Below, one piece after another: positions 1 to 9,750 of a DNA stretch of 64,000 bases (position 1 is its first letter; every line of letters begins with the position of its first letter). This DNA is from Spongilla lacustris (Eukaryota > Porifera > Demospongiae > Spongillida > Spongillidae). Location: the NCBI GenBank assembly GCA_949361645.1, contig OX442415.1, positions 20,057,283-20,121,282 on the forward strand, written 5' to 3'. Made by a program: the position numbers and the translations under genes. The notes beneath the pieces were generated by a model. It was not told where the DNA came from and ran no database searches. It worked only from the letters and a program-made list of their open reading frames with translations.

Positions 1-634
1 CCCAGCCTATAGTGCTCTTCTACTTGCATAATGTTAACAAGTCAGAATAGTTTTTTATACTCTAAACTAAACCATTACTACAGGCTAGTGTGTCTGCTTA
101 ATTGCAATGTTTATACTACAATCATTGTGGTCCTATGTTAGAACAAACAAACGTAGCACCTGTGCTGCCAACATCGGGGCAAGACTTGCATCAGTCTTAC
201 ATGCTGCCAGCCACATTTTGTTCTGACAGTTACTATAATAAAATGCACATGCGTATGTGCATTCATGACATCCGAGGGATACAACACTCCACCTCTCCCC
301 CCCCCCCCCCCCCCTTGTGGACACTCCCCCTCCTGACTATGTCATCTGGTCACGCCAATGAGACGCTGAAGCTAATGGTGGAACAAAACATATTACACAT
401 ACTGACAAAAGTGAAACACTGAGCAATATTCTGTGTCCTATAGTGAAGTACATGTACTATGCCTACATCTATATTGTAGTGTTCTAAAACAATGTACATG
501 TACATCATCATAATACAAAGCCAAACTTAAAGTCTAACGAGCTTTGCACAATGCATGTGAGCGATGACTTGTGCACATACATTATTATGATTTACACGCA
601 CAGAGGGGGGGTTAACACAATTAACAGTCCCGTA
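1..634. other. Intergenic, no gene recognised
   Basis: I see no supportable gene here. An open frame at 102-422 exists but has no recognisable motif and crosses an 18-base C homopolymer (297-314). The stretch lies downstream of the minus-strand receptor gene and probably holds its 3' untranslated region. Confidence 0.5.
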
Positions 635-1627
635 CTACTGAAGTGAATTATAGCTGCTGGTAAGGTCTACGTTAACTGGGTATTCGTACATCGTGGTCGA
701 CCTACAAAGGCTGCTGGCCGCTCTCCTGATCTCTCTGACGTTAAGCTTGTGCCGTGTCTCCCTGTCGAGTGTGAACAGCAGGGCCAGTACTCCGAAGGGC
801 AGTGGAGAGAAGAAGGCGTGGAGTATCCAGAAAGGCAGCAGGGGGTTTCGGGGGTCGATGCGGTCGTGTATCGCGTTCACAAACGTGGGGATGTTGATGA
901 CCACGAGCACGAGGGGCACGCCCAGCAGTACCGTCATGTCCCTCTGCAGCTCCCTCTTACGCTCATCCACATCGGCCTCGTACCTCCCTCCCCATTGCTT
1001 CGTTCGACGTCTCGCTATTGCGCAGCTTACCACGTATCCCACCAGCACGGCCAACACCACGGCGTACAGGGGGGCGTACCATATCGCGTACTCCAGGGCG
1101 CGTCCGAAGAGGGACGGGCTGCAGACGTCGTTAACGCTCGTGGCACGGATCCAGCACCACGCCCCCGCCAGCCCGTACGTCCAGTGGAGGAAAGGTATCC
1201 AGTTAAATGTCAGGTGAAAGAAGAATATTAAGACGAAGTACGGCACTTCCAGGCGAGATAGGTCTTTTAGAAATATGACCTTTGTGCACAAGGTCAAGTG
1301 GTAGCATAAGATGGACATAAGCACGGTCCAGTTAGAATACTGGTGAAAAAACCCGGCAAACACGCAGTACCGTTCAGTCGTTGTGTTCGATTGGACGTAG
1401 TCCACTCGCAGTACCACGACAGACAGCCCGTACAGCATGGTTGCTATGTTGCTGTAGAGTATGAGGCGTTGCCAGAACGACCGGTACTTCCTAAACAGCA
1501 CAACAGTGAACAGGGCGAACGCGGCAAATGCCAAAGTCACAAATCCTGAGCCAGCTCTCACCGCGGCTATGGTCTTGTACGTTTCCAAGGCAAACGGCGA
1601 GGAGCAATTGGATGTGTTGACATTCAT
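635..1627 (-). CDS. Seven-transmembrane receptor, cAMP-receptor/GPR157-like (class E-like)
   Basis: This is a single-exon frame of 330 residues with seven hydrophobic segments at about residues 25-46, 54-73, 98-120, 128-148, 178-204, 231-253 and 263-287. The N-terminus is short and carries N-glycosylation sequons at Asn4 and Asn7, with another at Asn81 in the first extracellular loop. Cys88, before the third helix, and Cys158, in the second extracellular loop, are placed for the usual GPCR disulfide. The motif WCWI at 157-160 is typical of Dictyostelium cAMP-receptor-like and GPR157-like receptors. The tail after helix 7 is basic and serine-rich. It would sit in the plasma membrane and couple to heterotrimeric G proteins; the ligand cannot be told from sequence. 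The start is the first ATG after the upstream stop. Lack of introns contrasts with the other genes of the window. An adhesion-type GPCR is unlikely because no GPS or long ectodomain is present. Confidence 0.82.
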   Translation of the reverse strand: MNVNTSNCSSPFALETYKTIAAVRAGSGFVTLAFAAFALFTVVLFRKYRSFWQRLILYSNIATMLYGLSVVVLRVDYVQSNTTTERYCVFAGFFHQYSNWTVLMSILCYHLTLCTKVIFLKDLSRLEVPYFVLIFFFHLTFNWIPFLHWTYGLAGAWCWIRATSVNDVCSPSLFGRALEYAIWYAPLYAVVLAVLVGYVVSCAIARRRTKQWGGRYEADVDERKRELQRDMTVLLGVPLVLVVINIPTFVNAIHDRIDPRNPLLPFWILHAFFSPLPFGVLALLFTLDRETRHKLNVREIRRAASSLCRSTTMYEYPVNVDLTSSYNSLQ

Positions 1628-3059
1628 GACAGCTTGAAAACGATCACCTACCAGATCTACAAAAAGACTTGAATGCTTCCAAAAACATGAACGTTGACCT
1701 TGATTATGAATGTCATTAAACGCTATTTTAAATTTATTGATTATTTTTATTTATCGTTTATATTAATTGGCTTACGCAATCGACAACCTAAAGTACTGGG
1801 CTATATAAATTACACGCCACTTGTGGTGCCAGAGCATTACACATGACCCCAGTCCATCAGAGAGTGCATGTCCATTCACGACGCCATTGCACTACCAGCA
1901 GGGCAATGCTGCCTTTATATTGGGCGCAGGGTTGCTGCCATTAAGGTTAATATTTAACCGTAGTAACCGCAAAATATCGCCGTAAGTCGGTACATGTGCA
2001 TGTATATCGTATCGCGGCAACCCTGATTAGCTGACGCCTGCTGATATCAGAGAGCAAACTGAGAAAATCAGGGCCCAAGGGCACCAGAGGTCTTAATTGC
2101 AATTGGGACAAAATGGCGAGATCTGGACAGCAGAGCATATTTCTCCCTCTTTCTGGCTTGCTGCGCTCTTGGCATCGGATCATATTGGCTTGTTATCATT
2201 TGCATATCGTAAAACCGTGCGCGCAGTTGCAGCGAACAAAAGGGGTCCCGCCCCGGCATCCTCGTACCTGGTTTCTACGTACGCGTTTGCATGTAGCCGG
2301 CGCCAGAATAAAATAAAATACCCTTTGCAGGTAAACAACCACAGCCGTTATGTGATGATTATCATTAGCGTCACCGTTACATGTATCGATGTTATGCACA
2401 GAATTAAAACCCCAAGTCTCGAAACAAGTAAAGAAAAACATATATAAGTTGGGGGTATAGGATTTGGTGGCAATAGTAGCGTATAAAGCGGGGAAACAAG
2501 ACAGTCAAGTAATTTTAAATGTGTGCTAGGCCTACGACTATGCAGTCATATGCACTGTACTTCATTTAAATTTAAATGTCCAAACAAACGGGTGGCTTTT
2601 CGCAATACCTTTACAGCGATTGTTAAAGCGGGGCTTAGTGTCAAACTTATACATGTAGTGCAGCGGTGAACCATTTTATCAATTTACATACGTGCCACAC
2701 CTACTTTCTACGTGACGTCACGCAGAATAAACAGAGTTCATGATCAGAATTTACCATGGGCGTACGCAGCCCTCGGGTAAGGGAAGGGTCGAATGGTGAC
2801 CTTTCGTGACGTAAGGAGGCTTGTCCAAACTATTTTTGGAAAAATGAGAGTCACTGTGACCTTGGGGGGGGGGGGGGGGGGGGGTATGACGCTAAGAATA
2901 TTTTAAAAGTCCGCAAGTTTTGTTTTTGTTTTGAAATGACTTCATGATACGGCACAAATCTTGTACTCCTCTGGCTTTGGTGACAGAGATAATCAGTATC
3001 TTGTTCAGGCAATCAGTCCTTCCTTGTCATTTCTGTTCTGTCCTCTCCTATCAAACAGA
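1628..3059. other. Intergenic; upstream region of the receptor gene
   Basis: No coding region is recognised. The AT-rich stretch at about 1690-1760 lies just upstream of the receptor start and may contain its promoter, but no definite element can be named. A 21-base G homopolymer lies at 2864-2884. Several open frames between 1947 and 2447 overlap on both strands and look like chance. Confidence 0.45.
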
Positions 3060-3869
3060 GAACTTTGTCCCAAAAACTAGATAATCGTCTGTTCCAGACA
3101 TTGTTAGTGTCTTCTTCGGTTGCTATAACAAGGCCCGTATTTTGTCTGAGTCAGCCCCTCACTCTGCTTCCTGGTTGTCTGTGGTACCATCTGCTGCACT
3201 TGGCCTCCACTTGGAACCTAATGAGTTCTTGGTAGCCATAAAATGGTGGCTTGGCGCGCGCCATGATTTGTCCAGTGGTTCATTATGCCCACTATGCCCA
3301 GACACCGCACTAGACCCTCTAGGCCATCGTGCAGTGACCTGCAGGCGGGGTGGTGACATAGTGACACATCATAATCGGTTGAGAGATGTAATTGTTGACT
3401 TTTGCCACAGTGCTCATCTGGGAGTTAAGGTGGAGGTTGGTAGCCGATTAACACCGGATCTTATAGGCAAACTCGTCCTGCTGATGTTTTGGTGGTGGAC
3501 TGGGAGAGAGGAAGACCAGCTGCGCGGGATGTCACTGTAGCCTCACCACTCACCCCTGCTGTGCTGAATGAGGCAGGAGTGACTGCAGGTGCTGCAGCTG
3601 CTGCTAGCGAGCAGCGCAAGCACATTGCCAATGATCCTAAGTGCCAGGAACTTAGTTGGGTGTGTGTTCCTCTGGCTGTCGAGACGTATGGCAACTGGGG
3701 CAGAGAAGCACACACCACTTTTATCCGTCTGGCCATTCAGCTTGCCATCTGTGTTTCTCTGCCGAAAAGTAAGGTCACTGCTGATCTTTTTGGCAGACTT
3801 AGTCAGGTGCTAACTCGTAGCATAGCAAGAGCTATTTTGTCGAGAAGCCTGCCCCAATCATTTGAGTAG
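3060..3869 (+). pseudogene. Non-LTR-retrotransposon-like ORF fragment, frameshifted
   Basis: Translation of this stretch gives a protein end seen repeatedly in cnidarian and sponge repeats. The recognisable parts are a segment LGLHLEPNEF..VAIKWWLG, a CCHC-type cluster CPLC..(9)..H..(4)..C near 3286-3348, and a downstream block RLRDVIVDFCHSAHLGVKVE. A later block contains DWERGRPAA..DVTVASPL and AAASEQRKHIANDPKCQELSW. The reading frame changes at about 3130 and again between about 3465 and 3490, so no intact product is possible. The CCHC cluster near the C-terminus is what LINE ORF2 proteins carry after the reverse transcriptase. No reverse transcriptase, target-site duplication or poly-A tail is visible, so this is a truncated relic. 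Assignment to LINEs in particular is an inference. Confidence 0.6.
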
Positions 3870-4110
3870 ACTACATGTTTGTATGTCTGAAACATTAGTT
3901 AGGCTTGGGTACTTTGCAGTAGTCTGTTTAATAAGTAGCTATTATTTAGTGTGTTATTATGGTGTAATTTTAATCTTGTATAATATTATTATTGTTGTAA
4001 TTTCTGTTATACCTATAGAGTTATTTTAGTAATATTAAGTTGAATTGGGTTGATATTTAGATTATAAATAATACTACAGGTTATCAAATTATCATACTGC
4101 ACACACAATA

Positions 4111-4475
4111 CACGCAAACACAGTCAACTCCCACAGGTTATTAAAAATACCAGATTTCTGCCCCCTCAAATCAAATGGACAGGTTAGTGATTAACCAATA
4201 TATAGGTGGTTCTGTAAGTAATTAAAGTAACTATAGCTTACAAGAACACAATATCTAATTGGATATTGAAAAATATGCAATAAGCATTTTGAACTCTGTA
4301 TTGAATATACAAATATCGGCGGGGTGTGTTAATCATTACATGCTACACGCAAACACAGCCAACTCCCACAGGTTATTAAAAGTATCGGCTTTCTGTAAAC
4401 GTGGCCCCTCAAATCAATTGGACAGGCTAGTGATTAACCAATGAATGGGCGGTTCTGTAAGTGATTAAAGTAATT
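4111..4475. repeat. Direct repeat, two diverged copies
   Basis: The stretch 4111-4232 recurs at 4346-4475. Both copies contain CACGCAAACACAG, ACTCCCACAGGTTATTAAAA, GGACAGG.TAGTGATTAACC and GGTTCTGTAAGT. The second copy carries a small insertion (GTAAACGTGG). The copies are separated by about 113 bases of AT-rich sequence. No protein or inverted termini are visible. Confidence 0.75.
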
Positions 4476-4774
4476 TACAATATAACATGCACAATGTTTA
4501 AAAAATATGCACCTAGTATTTTATATGAGAGTTAATGTAACTCTCGATAACCATTCAAAATGTTACCCTAAGCAAGACAACCCTAGCCTTAACGTTACAC
4601 CTGACAGGAGAGAGTAAAGACAGTAGTTTCAAAATATTATAATATAAATTTGGAGGACGTAATACTTCCTTACACAGAATTTGCATGCAGTAGTGTTGAT
4701 TAGTCCTACATGTGCAGAGGGACTAGAGGTAAAAGAGGCCTAAACAACCTTGATCTGAATTTTTCTTTCCCTAT

Positions 4775-5215
4775 TGCATTCAGTTTTGGAGGTGCAACGT
4801 CATTACCTTGGAATAACAAGAGGCTTTGCGCAGAGGTTCCGCACACACTGTCCTGTCTGCCAACTAAGTCAGCCACAAAACACAAGGCCTCCATTACATT
4901 TTTGGATACAGTTCAAGTGGATCTCATAGATTTGCTACACAGTCCTGGCAATGAGTATAATTACATTGGTCATTTTATGGACCATTTCTCAGTTTTTTTT
5001 TTTTTCCATTGAAAAGAAAGACAGCAGAAGTGTATTCATGTTACAAGAATGTGTATTACCATATTTGGGCCCACCCAAGATATTTCATTACAGAATTTGT
5101 CAACAATCTGATTCATGCAGTAACCACAAGCAACGAGCAAATACCTCAAAGCTCGAGATGTTGTTTTAGGTTCAGCCAGAGTATGTATGGATATACAAAT
5201 GTGATGTTTGCTATT
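4775..5215 (+). pseudogene. Integrase relic (DDE integrase of Gypsy/Ginger type)
   Basis: Three frames together spell a decayed integrase. First is an HHCC zinc-binding half with HYLGITRGFAQRF and CPVCQLSQP. Next comes the start of the catalytic core, VQVDLIDLLHSPGNEYNYIG and HFMDHFS. Last is GPPKIFH followed, in another frame, by EFVNNLIHAV. In intact relatives the last two are joined by a short Ser-Asp-Asn-Gly block holding the second catalytic Asp; that block is missing here. Frame changes lie near 4880, near 4998 at a T homopolymer, and near 5090. A related but separate copy lies inside the TIR element at 5779-7473. I see no LTRs or TIRs around this copy. Confidence 0.65.
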
Positions 5216-5778
5216 TGACAGGTGCACTCCACATACAGGATGAGAGAAAAAAATGTCAAAAAAGCAGGGGTCCTCTCAAGAAGTGGAGCTAGGGCATGGT
5301 GGCAGTGTGATGATGAAATTAAATGATGATGGTGTGTGGTGCTAATCCTGAAGTGGACCAGTCAGATATGGAAATTGTTCAATGTGACTTGGTGAAGTTG
5401 TGGAGTTAGTGGTGGTTGTTGAATGCATATCATACGATATCATGATGTAGCTAGCTATCACGATAATTATTAAAATAATCGTTCAGTTATATTATTATTA
5501 CATCTGACACATACATAAACTACATTAACATTTCATCCAATGAAGACTCCAGTTAATTTTTAGTATGGGTACCCAAGTGAGCCATTGCACATATATGAAC
5601 AAAAATAAATGAAACAAGTAAATAAAAAACATTCTCTAAGAAAAAGTTGGTGATATAAAGGATTTGAAGGCAAAAGTGGTGTAAAAAGGAAGGAAACAAG
5701 GGTCTAATTATAAGGGAAAATGTAATAGTCCTACATTTCTAGGATATTACATGTTGTTATTTGTGTGCTAAATATATA
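5216..5778. other. Intergenic, AT-rich, nothing recognised
   Basis: No gene, RNA or repeat structure could be supported between the first integrase relic and the left end of the Ginger-like element. Confidence 0.5.
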
Positions 5779-7473
5779 TGTTACGGCCCGATTTGAATCC
5801 GTGACCCGATTTAAATCGGGTTGACCCGATTTATAGCGGGTTGACCTGATTCAAAACCGGTTGACCGGATTTAAAGCCGGTTGACCCGGTTTCTGTCATT
5901 ACACTTATCGTGACCCGATTTGAATTGGGTCGGTATTTTTTTGACCCGCTATGTAGTTTTCGAGGATAGTGCACAGTCTGACCGTTTTGATAATAAAAAT
6001 TAACATCATTGCGTTAGTACACACTTGGTGTTTGTTTTGTAATGAAAGTGAAAATTCATCATATCAAATCGCGACAACACTGCTTACAGCATTTACAGTC
6101 AAATGCGTAACAGGCTAATAGCTGCATGAGTCGCACAGCCACGTTATGCTACAGTTATCCATTCTCTGTAACAGTTGTTAATGGTCCTGTATGGATGTAC
6201 CTTCATGCAGTGTTGATAAGACGTTCAGATCTTCTGCTTTGTACTAAGAGGAGTGAAGCACTTGGATGAATTCTTTCCTGCCTCCAATCAGTTCAAAGGG
6301 ACCAGTGGATCCTAATAAAGAATTTTGCAAGCCTGGTGTGCCATACCGTAGCTTCAATAAACACTGTGTTGCATTGGCAATTGTGTCACTTGTGCACATT
6401 TATTTCCCACGCAGGTTGATCTCATAGATATGAGGCACTTGCCACATGGAGAAATGAACTGAGTGCATTTAATGTACATGTATACATTATTGGTCCAAAA
6501 AGCAAAAAAACTATAAATGTTGCAAATGTATTAAACATTCAGAATTGCAGATTTTTCCCCTAATTTGGTATACCTCGCATACTTCACTCGGACAATGGCC
6601 GAGAAATTGTAAATCATGTGATTGAAGGTTTACAGGCAATGTACAAATACAACTAGTGAGTGGTCGACCTTGACATCCACAGAGCCAGGGGTTAGTGGAA
6701 TGTGCTCACCAAACACTTCAAAAGAAATTGTAGGAGGAGAGATAATGAAGAGCAAGCTGAAGACACCACCATGGAGTGAATGGCTTCCAAAAATAGCCTG
6801 TATAAGCTCTTTGTTACTTTAATGCTGTTTGATTATATTTGCCTGGGAGGCACCACACATGCAGTAGGAAAAAAGCTGCAAGAGGTCACCTTTACTGGCC
6901 TAAGCATAACAGCTGACACAAGTATGTGACAAAGCATAGATATCATCAGTGCTGCATGGTGAGGACTTGTATGCTGATACCATCTACATTGTGAGATCCA
7001 CAATTCATGCATGCAGTGCAAAAAAAAACAAAAACACAAATGATAGCAGAACTACATGTATGGCTCACATTATTCGGATTGCTTATTTCGACTGGACTGG
7101 AATTAGTTGGTGTAATATGCATTCTTACCATGGTCAGACGACAGAATTTTGAACATATATTTGTATCCCTAGCTGAATTCACATAAATTATAACACCCGG
7201 CGCGTATACAGTACCTGCTCCTTGGTGGGAACAACGAGGACGCCCTCTGCACTCTCACCAAAGGCTACACGCCGCTAGTTCCTCTCTTTCCGTTAGGAGG
7301 GGATTTCTCTGATAGGATTGCGTCAAATTCAGATTCACTGACACCAACGATCTCAGCCACATACATGCATGTGTATGATGAAAATCCGGTCGACCGGATT
7401 TTAACTCCCGACCCGCTTTAAATCGGGTTGACCGGATTTAAATCGGGTCACGGATTCAAACCGGGCCGTAACA
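5779..7473 (+). mobile_element. Ginger-like DNA transposon with TIRs and 4-bp TATA duplication
   Basis: The element begins TGTTACGGCCCG and ends in the complement CGGGCCGTAACA. The terminal inverted repeats extend over roughly 65 bases with few mismatches, through TTTGAATCCGTGACCCGATT and on. They are built from short palindromic modules of the form CCCGATTTAAATCGGG separated by TTGAC. Flanks are TATA at 5775-5778 and 7474-7477, consistent with a 4-bp target-site duplication, although the AT-rich flank makes its exact length ambiguous. A decayed integrase lies inside on the plus strand. TIRs of the form TGT..ACA, a 4-bp duplication and a Gypsy-like integrase are the published hallmarks of Ginger transposons. 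At 1.7 kb with a broken integrase it is non-autonomous. Confidence 0.75.
6412..6830 (+). pseudogene. Degenerate integrase inside the Ginger-like element
   Basis: Translation gives QVDLIDMRHLPHGEMN and a stop, which is the start of the integrase catalytic core with its first Asp. In the frame starting near 6493 comes PKSKKTINVANVLNIQ, a stop, then FGIPRILHSDNGRE from 6564. That block contains the second catalytic Asp in the diagnostic SDNGRE motif and is followed by IVNHVIEGL. From 6662 comes GRP-stop-HPQSQGLVECAH, the HPQSQG motif that carries the third catalytic acid (Glu of VE), then another stop. All three catalytic motifs can be recognised, but at least three nonsense codons and frame changes abolish function. 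The C-terminal part is missing. Confidence 0.72.
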
Positions 7474-8610
7474 TATATACCACCAACTTTCTCTTGGAAT
7501 GTTTACTTGTATATATCGGATGTCGGTGAGTATACTCATGCATATCCAATGAGATCATCCTGATATTCACATTGGAGAGATCAAGTGGAGGTTTGCAGGT
7601 AGTTAATTACATCACTTTGTTGTTACAAGCAGCATTGATTCCAGCACAGGGCCACCTCATTGTCTTCTGACACCAAAAGCAGGTTTGGAGCATTTCTTTC
7701 TCAGCCAGGGTGAGAAAGTCCTGGACTGTAAGCTTATTCTCTGTTTATGAGGCAGGGGGAGGATGTTGGAGGGGGATGGAGGGGGGTGGCCCCCTCCTGC
7801 ACAATGTTGGAAGCTTTTGAAGAAATATGATAGTTGCTTATGAATCCTCATGGTATCTAACATTGTTATCTCTTTGGGCGCTAAGGGTAGTTCTATATTT
7901 ATGCATTCCAATATCCATGATAGCACATAAATGGATGTACAATGAAAACTCCACTGCAAATGTGTGCAATGTGTTAAGGAGGAGGAGGAGGAGGACTGGA
8001 GGAGTAGCTACATGGATATAAGGAAGTAGTACAACTCTTCATGCAAATTCCTGCAACATTACATAAACTGCATCCCTACTCGGAACATGGCTGATGCATT
8101 GACAATCACTGTATCAGGACATCAGCAAAGAAGATCAAGGTTACATTCTGATCCATAGGGAGGAGCTCCATGGAGACATTAAGCAGAGCTCCTCCTACTG
8201 GGGACACTCCCTCCCTGTAGTACCTGGTCACTAACAACTGATGAATCAATTGGTACACACAATAATCACTTAGGCAGCAACACATGCACACACAAGTACA
8301 ATGAAGACTGCCAGCAGCAATAAAACACAGACCAGCCGCAGTTCTAAATGCTTGTACTCTGATGTAGTAGTCTGATTCTTTGCTCCTTAAATGTATGCCC
8401 CAAGCAGGACTCTGATGTCTCACTGTGCATGCCCCAATTGCATGTTCCATACTGGTTACTATATTCCCCTTGCAACACTTTGACTCCAGGTAGGAGTATA
8501 GCTGGCTTTGACCACACCCACCTGTATGATCAAGCCAAAGGTACATGTAGTGACACTGCTTGCTTCCTGATTTCCTTGGACACACATATGTACACGCAAC
8601 GCAAAAATAC
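7474..8610. other. Intergenic, no gene recognised
   Basis: Nothing convincing is seen. A minus-strand frame at 7657-7959 crosses purine-rich low-complexity sequence and has no motif. A short GGA repeat is at 7978-7995. The minus-strand frame ending at 8106 is prolonged by the CA repeat to its right and has no recognisable domain. Confidence 0.45.
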
Positions 8611-8729
8611 GCACACACACACACACATGCACGCACACACCCAACCCACACACACACACCATGCACACACACACATGCACGCACACTCCCAACCCACACA
8701 CACACACACACACACGCACACACACACAC
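8611..8729. repeat. (CA)n microsatellite, interrupted
   Basis: An imperfect CA dinucleotide array is interrupted by ATGCACG and ACTCCCAACC units that themselves recur, so part of it is a tandem repeat of about 47-50 bases. All three reading frames of the minus strand stay open through it (poly Cys-Val), which creates false open frames. Confidence 0.9.
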
Positions 8730-9639
8730 TTAGTAGACAACATAGATATTGGAGCTGAGGTAACCGCAATTCCAGATGCAGCATTTAGATCTTAGGACTC
8801 AAACTAGAGACACCAAAGAAAACTCTTTATTGCATGTACAACAGTACTTTGATAATGTGGTGTAATAGAATGTGTCACGTGAGATGAAGAAGATTTATAA
8901 TGATTGGTCAGTTGGAAGGGGAGTTGTCTCATCATTGATCAAATGACTGGGGAACTTAAGGGAGCTGTGCGATATTTAGCTAAAACCTGCTGCCACAGCC
9001 CTATGCGCTGTTCACCTCTATGAACATATATTCCTCTACCAAGGTTGGAGCAAATGGAGTCATTAGGAATAATCTCAAAAGTGGACAAACCATACCCATG
9101 GTGTGCTGGAATGGTGGTTGCTCATAAGAAGAGTGGGGCCATTGCATATGCATTGCTACAAACCCGTAAATAGGTATGCATGCACCAATCAACCAAAGCC
9201 ATACTTTGGAAGTGGAGTACAATAACACGAATAACTGATGAAAGGGAGGGGCGCGCGCGAAGCGCGCGAAAAATTTTGTGGTGCGCGTCCTAATTTTCCA
9301 CAGATTGTATTGGAAACTAAGGCAATCAACACCAATAAATAGTGCCCTCTGTTCGAGCAGCACGATAACAATAACAAAAACTGGTATTAATTAACACGTA
9401 GCTGATTGTAGATCTCATGACATCAGTCAAGCCGAAATTTTGGCCGGAACTATTTACAACTATAGAGCAATGTAACCTACGTAACCGTACTATTACGTAA
9501 CAAATGCTGTAAATATGCATGTATATCACGTGGGGTGAAATCCCGCCTTCTTTCCTCTGATCGATCGCTATTGATGAACTCGTCCCCCGCATTATGACTC
9601 TATACTACATAAATAATCATCTTAATTAAACACATTTCG
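8730..9639. other. Intergenic, probable old repeat sequence
   Basis: No gene is supported. At 9250-9270 a GC-rich palindrome (GCGCGCGCGAAGCGCGCG) is followed by AAAAATTTT. This combination is familiar from non-autonomous DNA transposons of invertebrates, but no matching second terminus was located. The frame at 9001-9363 on the minus strand has no recognisable domain. Confidence 0.4.
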
Positions 9640-9749
9640 TGTAATTTGCTTGGCGGCTGGTGCGCCCCTATCGTCATTTTGGCGCCCCCTTTTTTAGGCC
9701 CGCTGGGGGGGCAATTGCCCCCCCTGCCCCCCCGGCCACCTCGCCACTG
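9640..9749. mobile_element. Transposon terminus abutting the ARH3 gene
   Basis: The sequence is GC-rich and contains GGGGGGGCAATTGCCCCCCC and ends CCGGCCACCTCGCCACTG. Read on the minus strand it starts CAGTGGCGAGG. CAGTGGCG followed by a G-rich tract is a common terminus of hAT-like and other DNA transposons in invertebrates. The terminus ends about two bases before the first codon that aligns with ARH3 (Phe-Arg-Gly). The other terminus was not found, so family and length are unknown. Confidence 0.4.
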
Positions 9750-9750
9750 C

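Noticed and set aside
102..422. Open frame of 106 codons on the plus strand
   Set aside because: It has no motif, crosses an 18-base C run, and shows no coding-like composition.
7657..7959. Minus-strand frame of 100 codons
   Set aside because: It passes through GGGGGATGGAGG-type low complexity, with no domain and no splice support.
8106..8784. Cys-Val-rich and His-Thr-rich frames over the CA repeat
   Set aside because: CA/TG arrays are open in most frames, so these are repeat artefacts.
9001..9363. Minus-strand frame of 120 codons
   Set aside because: No recognisable domain; it overlaps a GC palindrome typical of transposons and lacks splice or start context.
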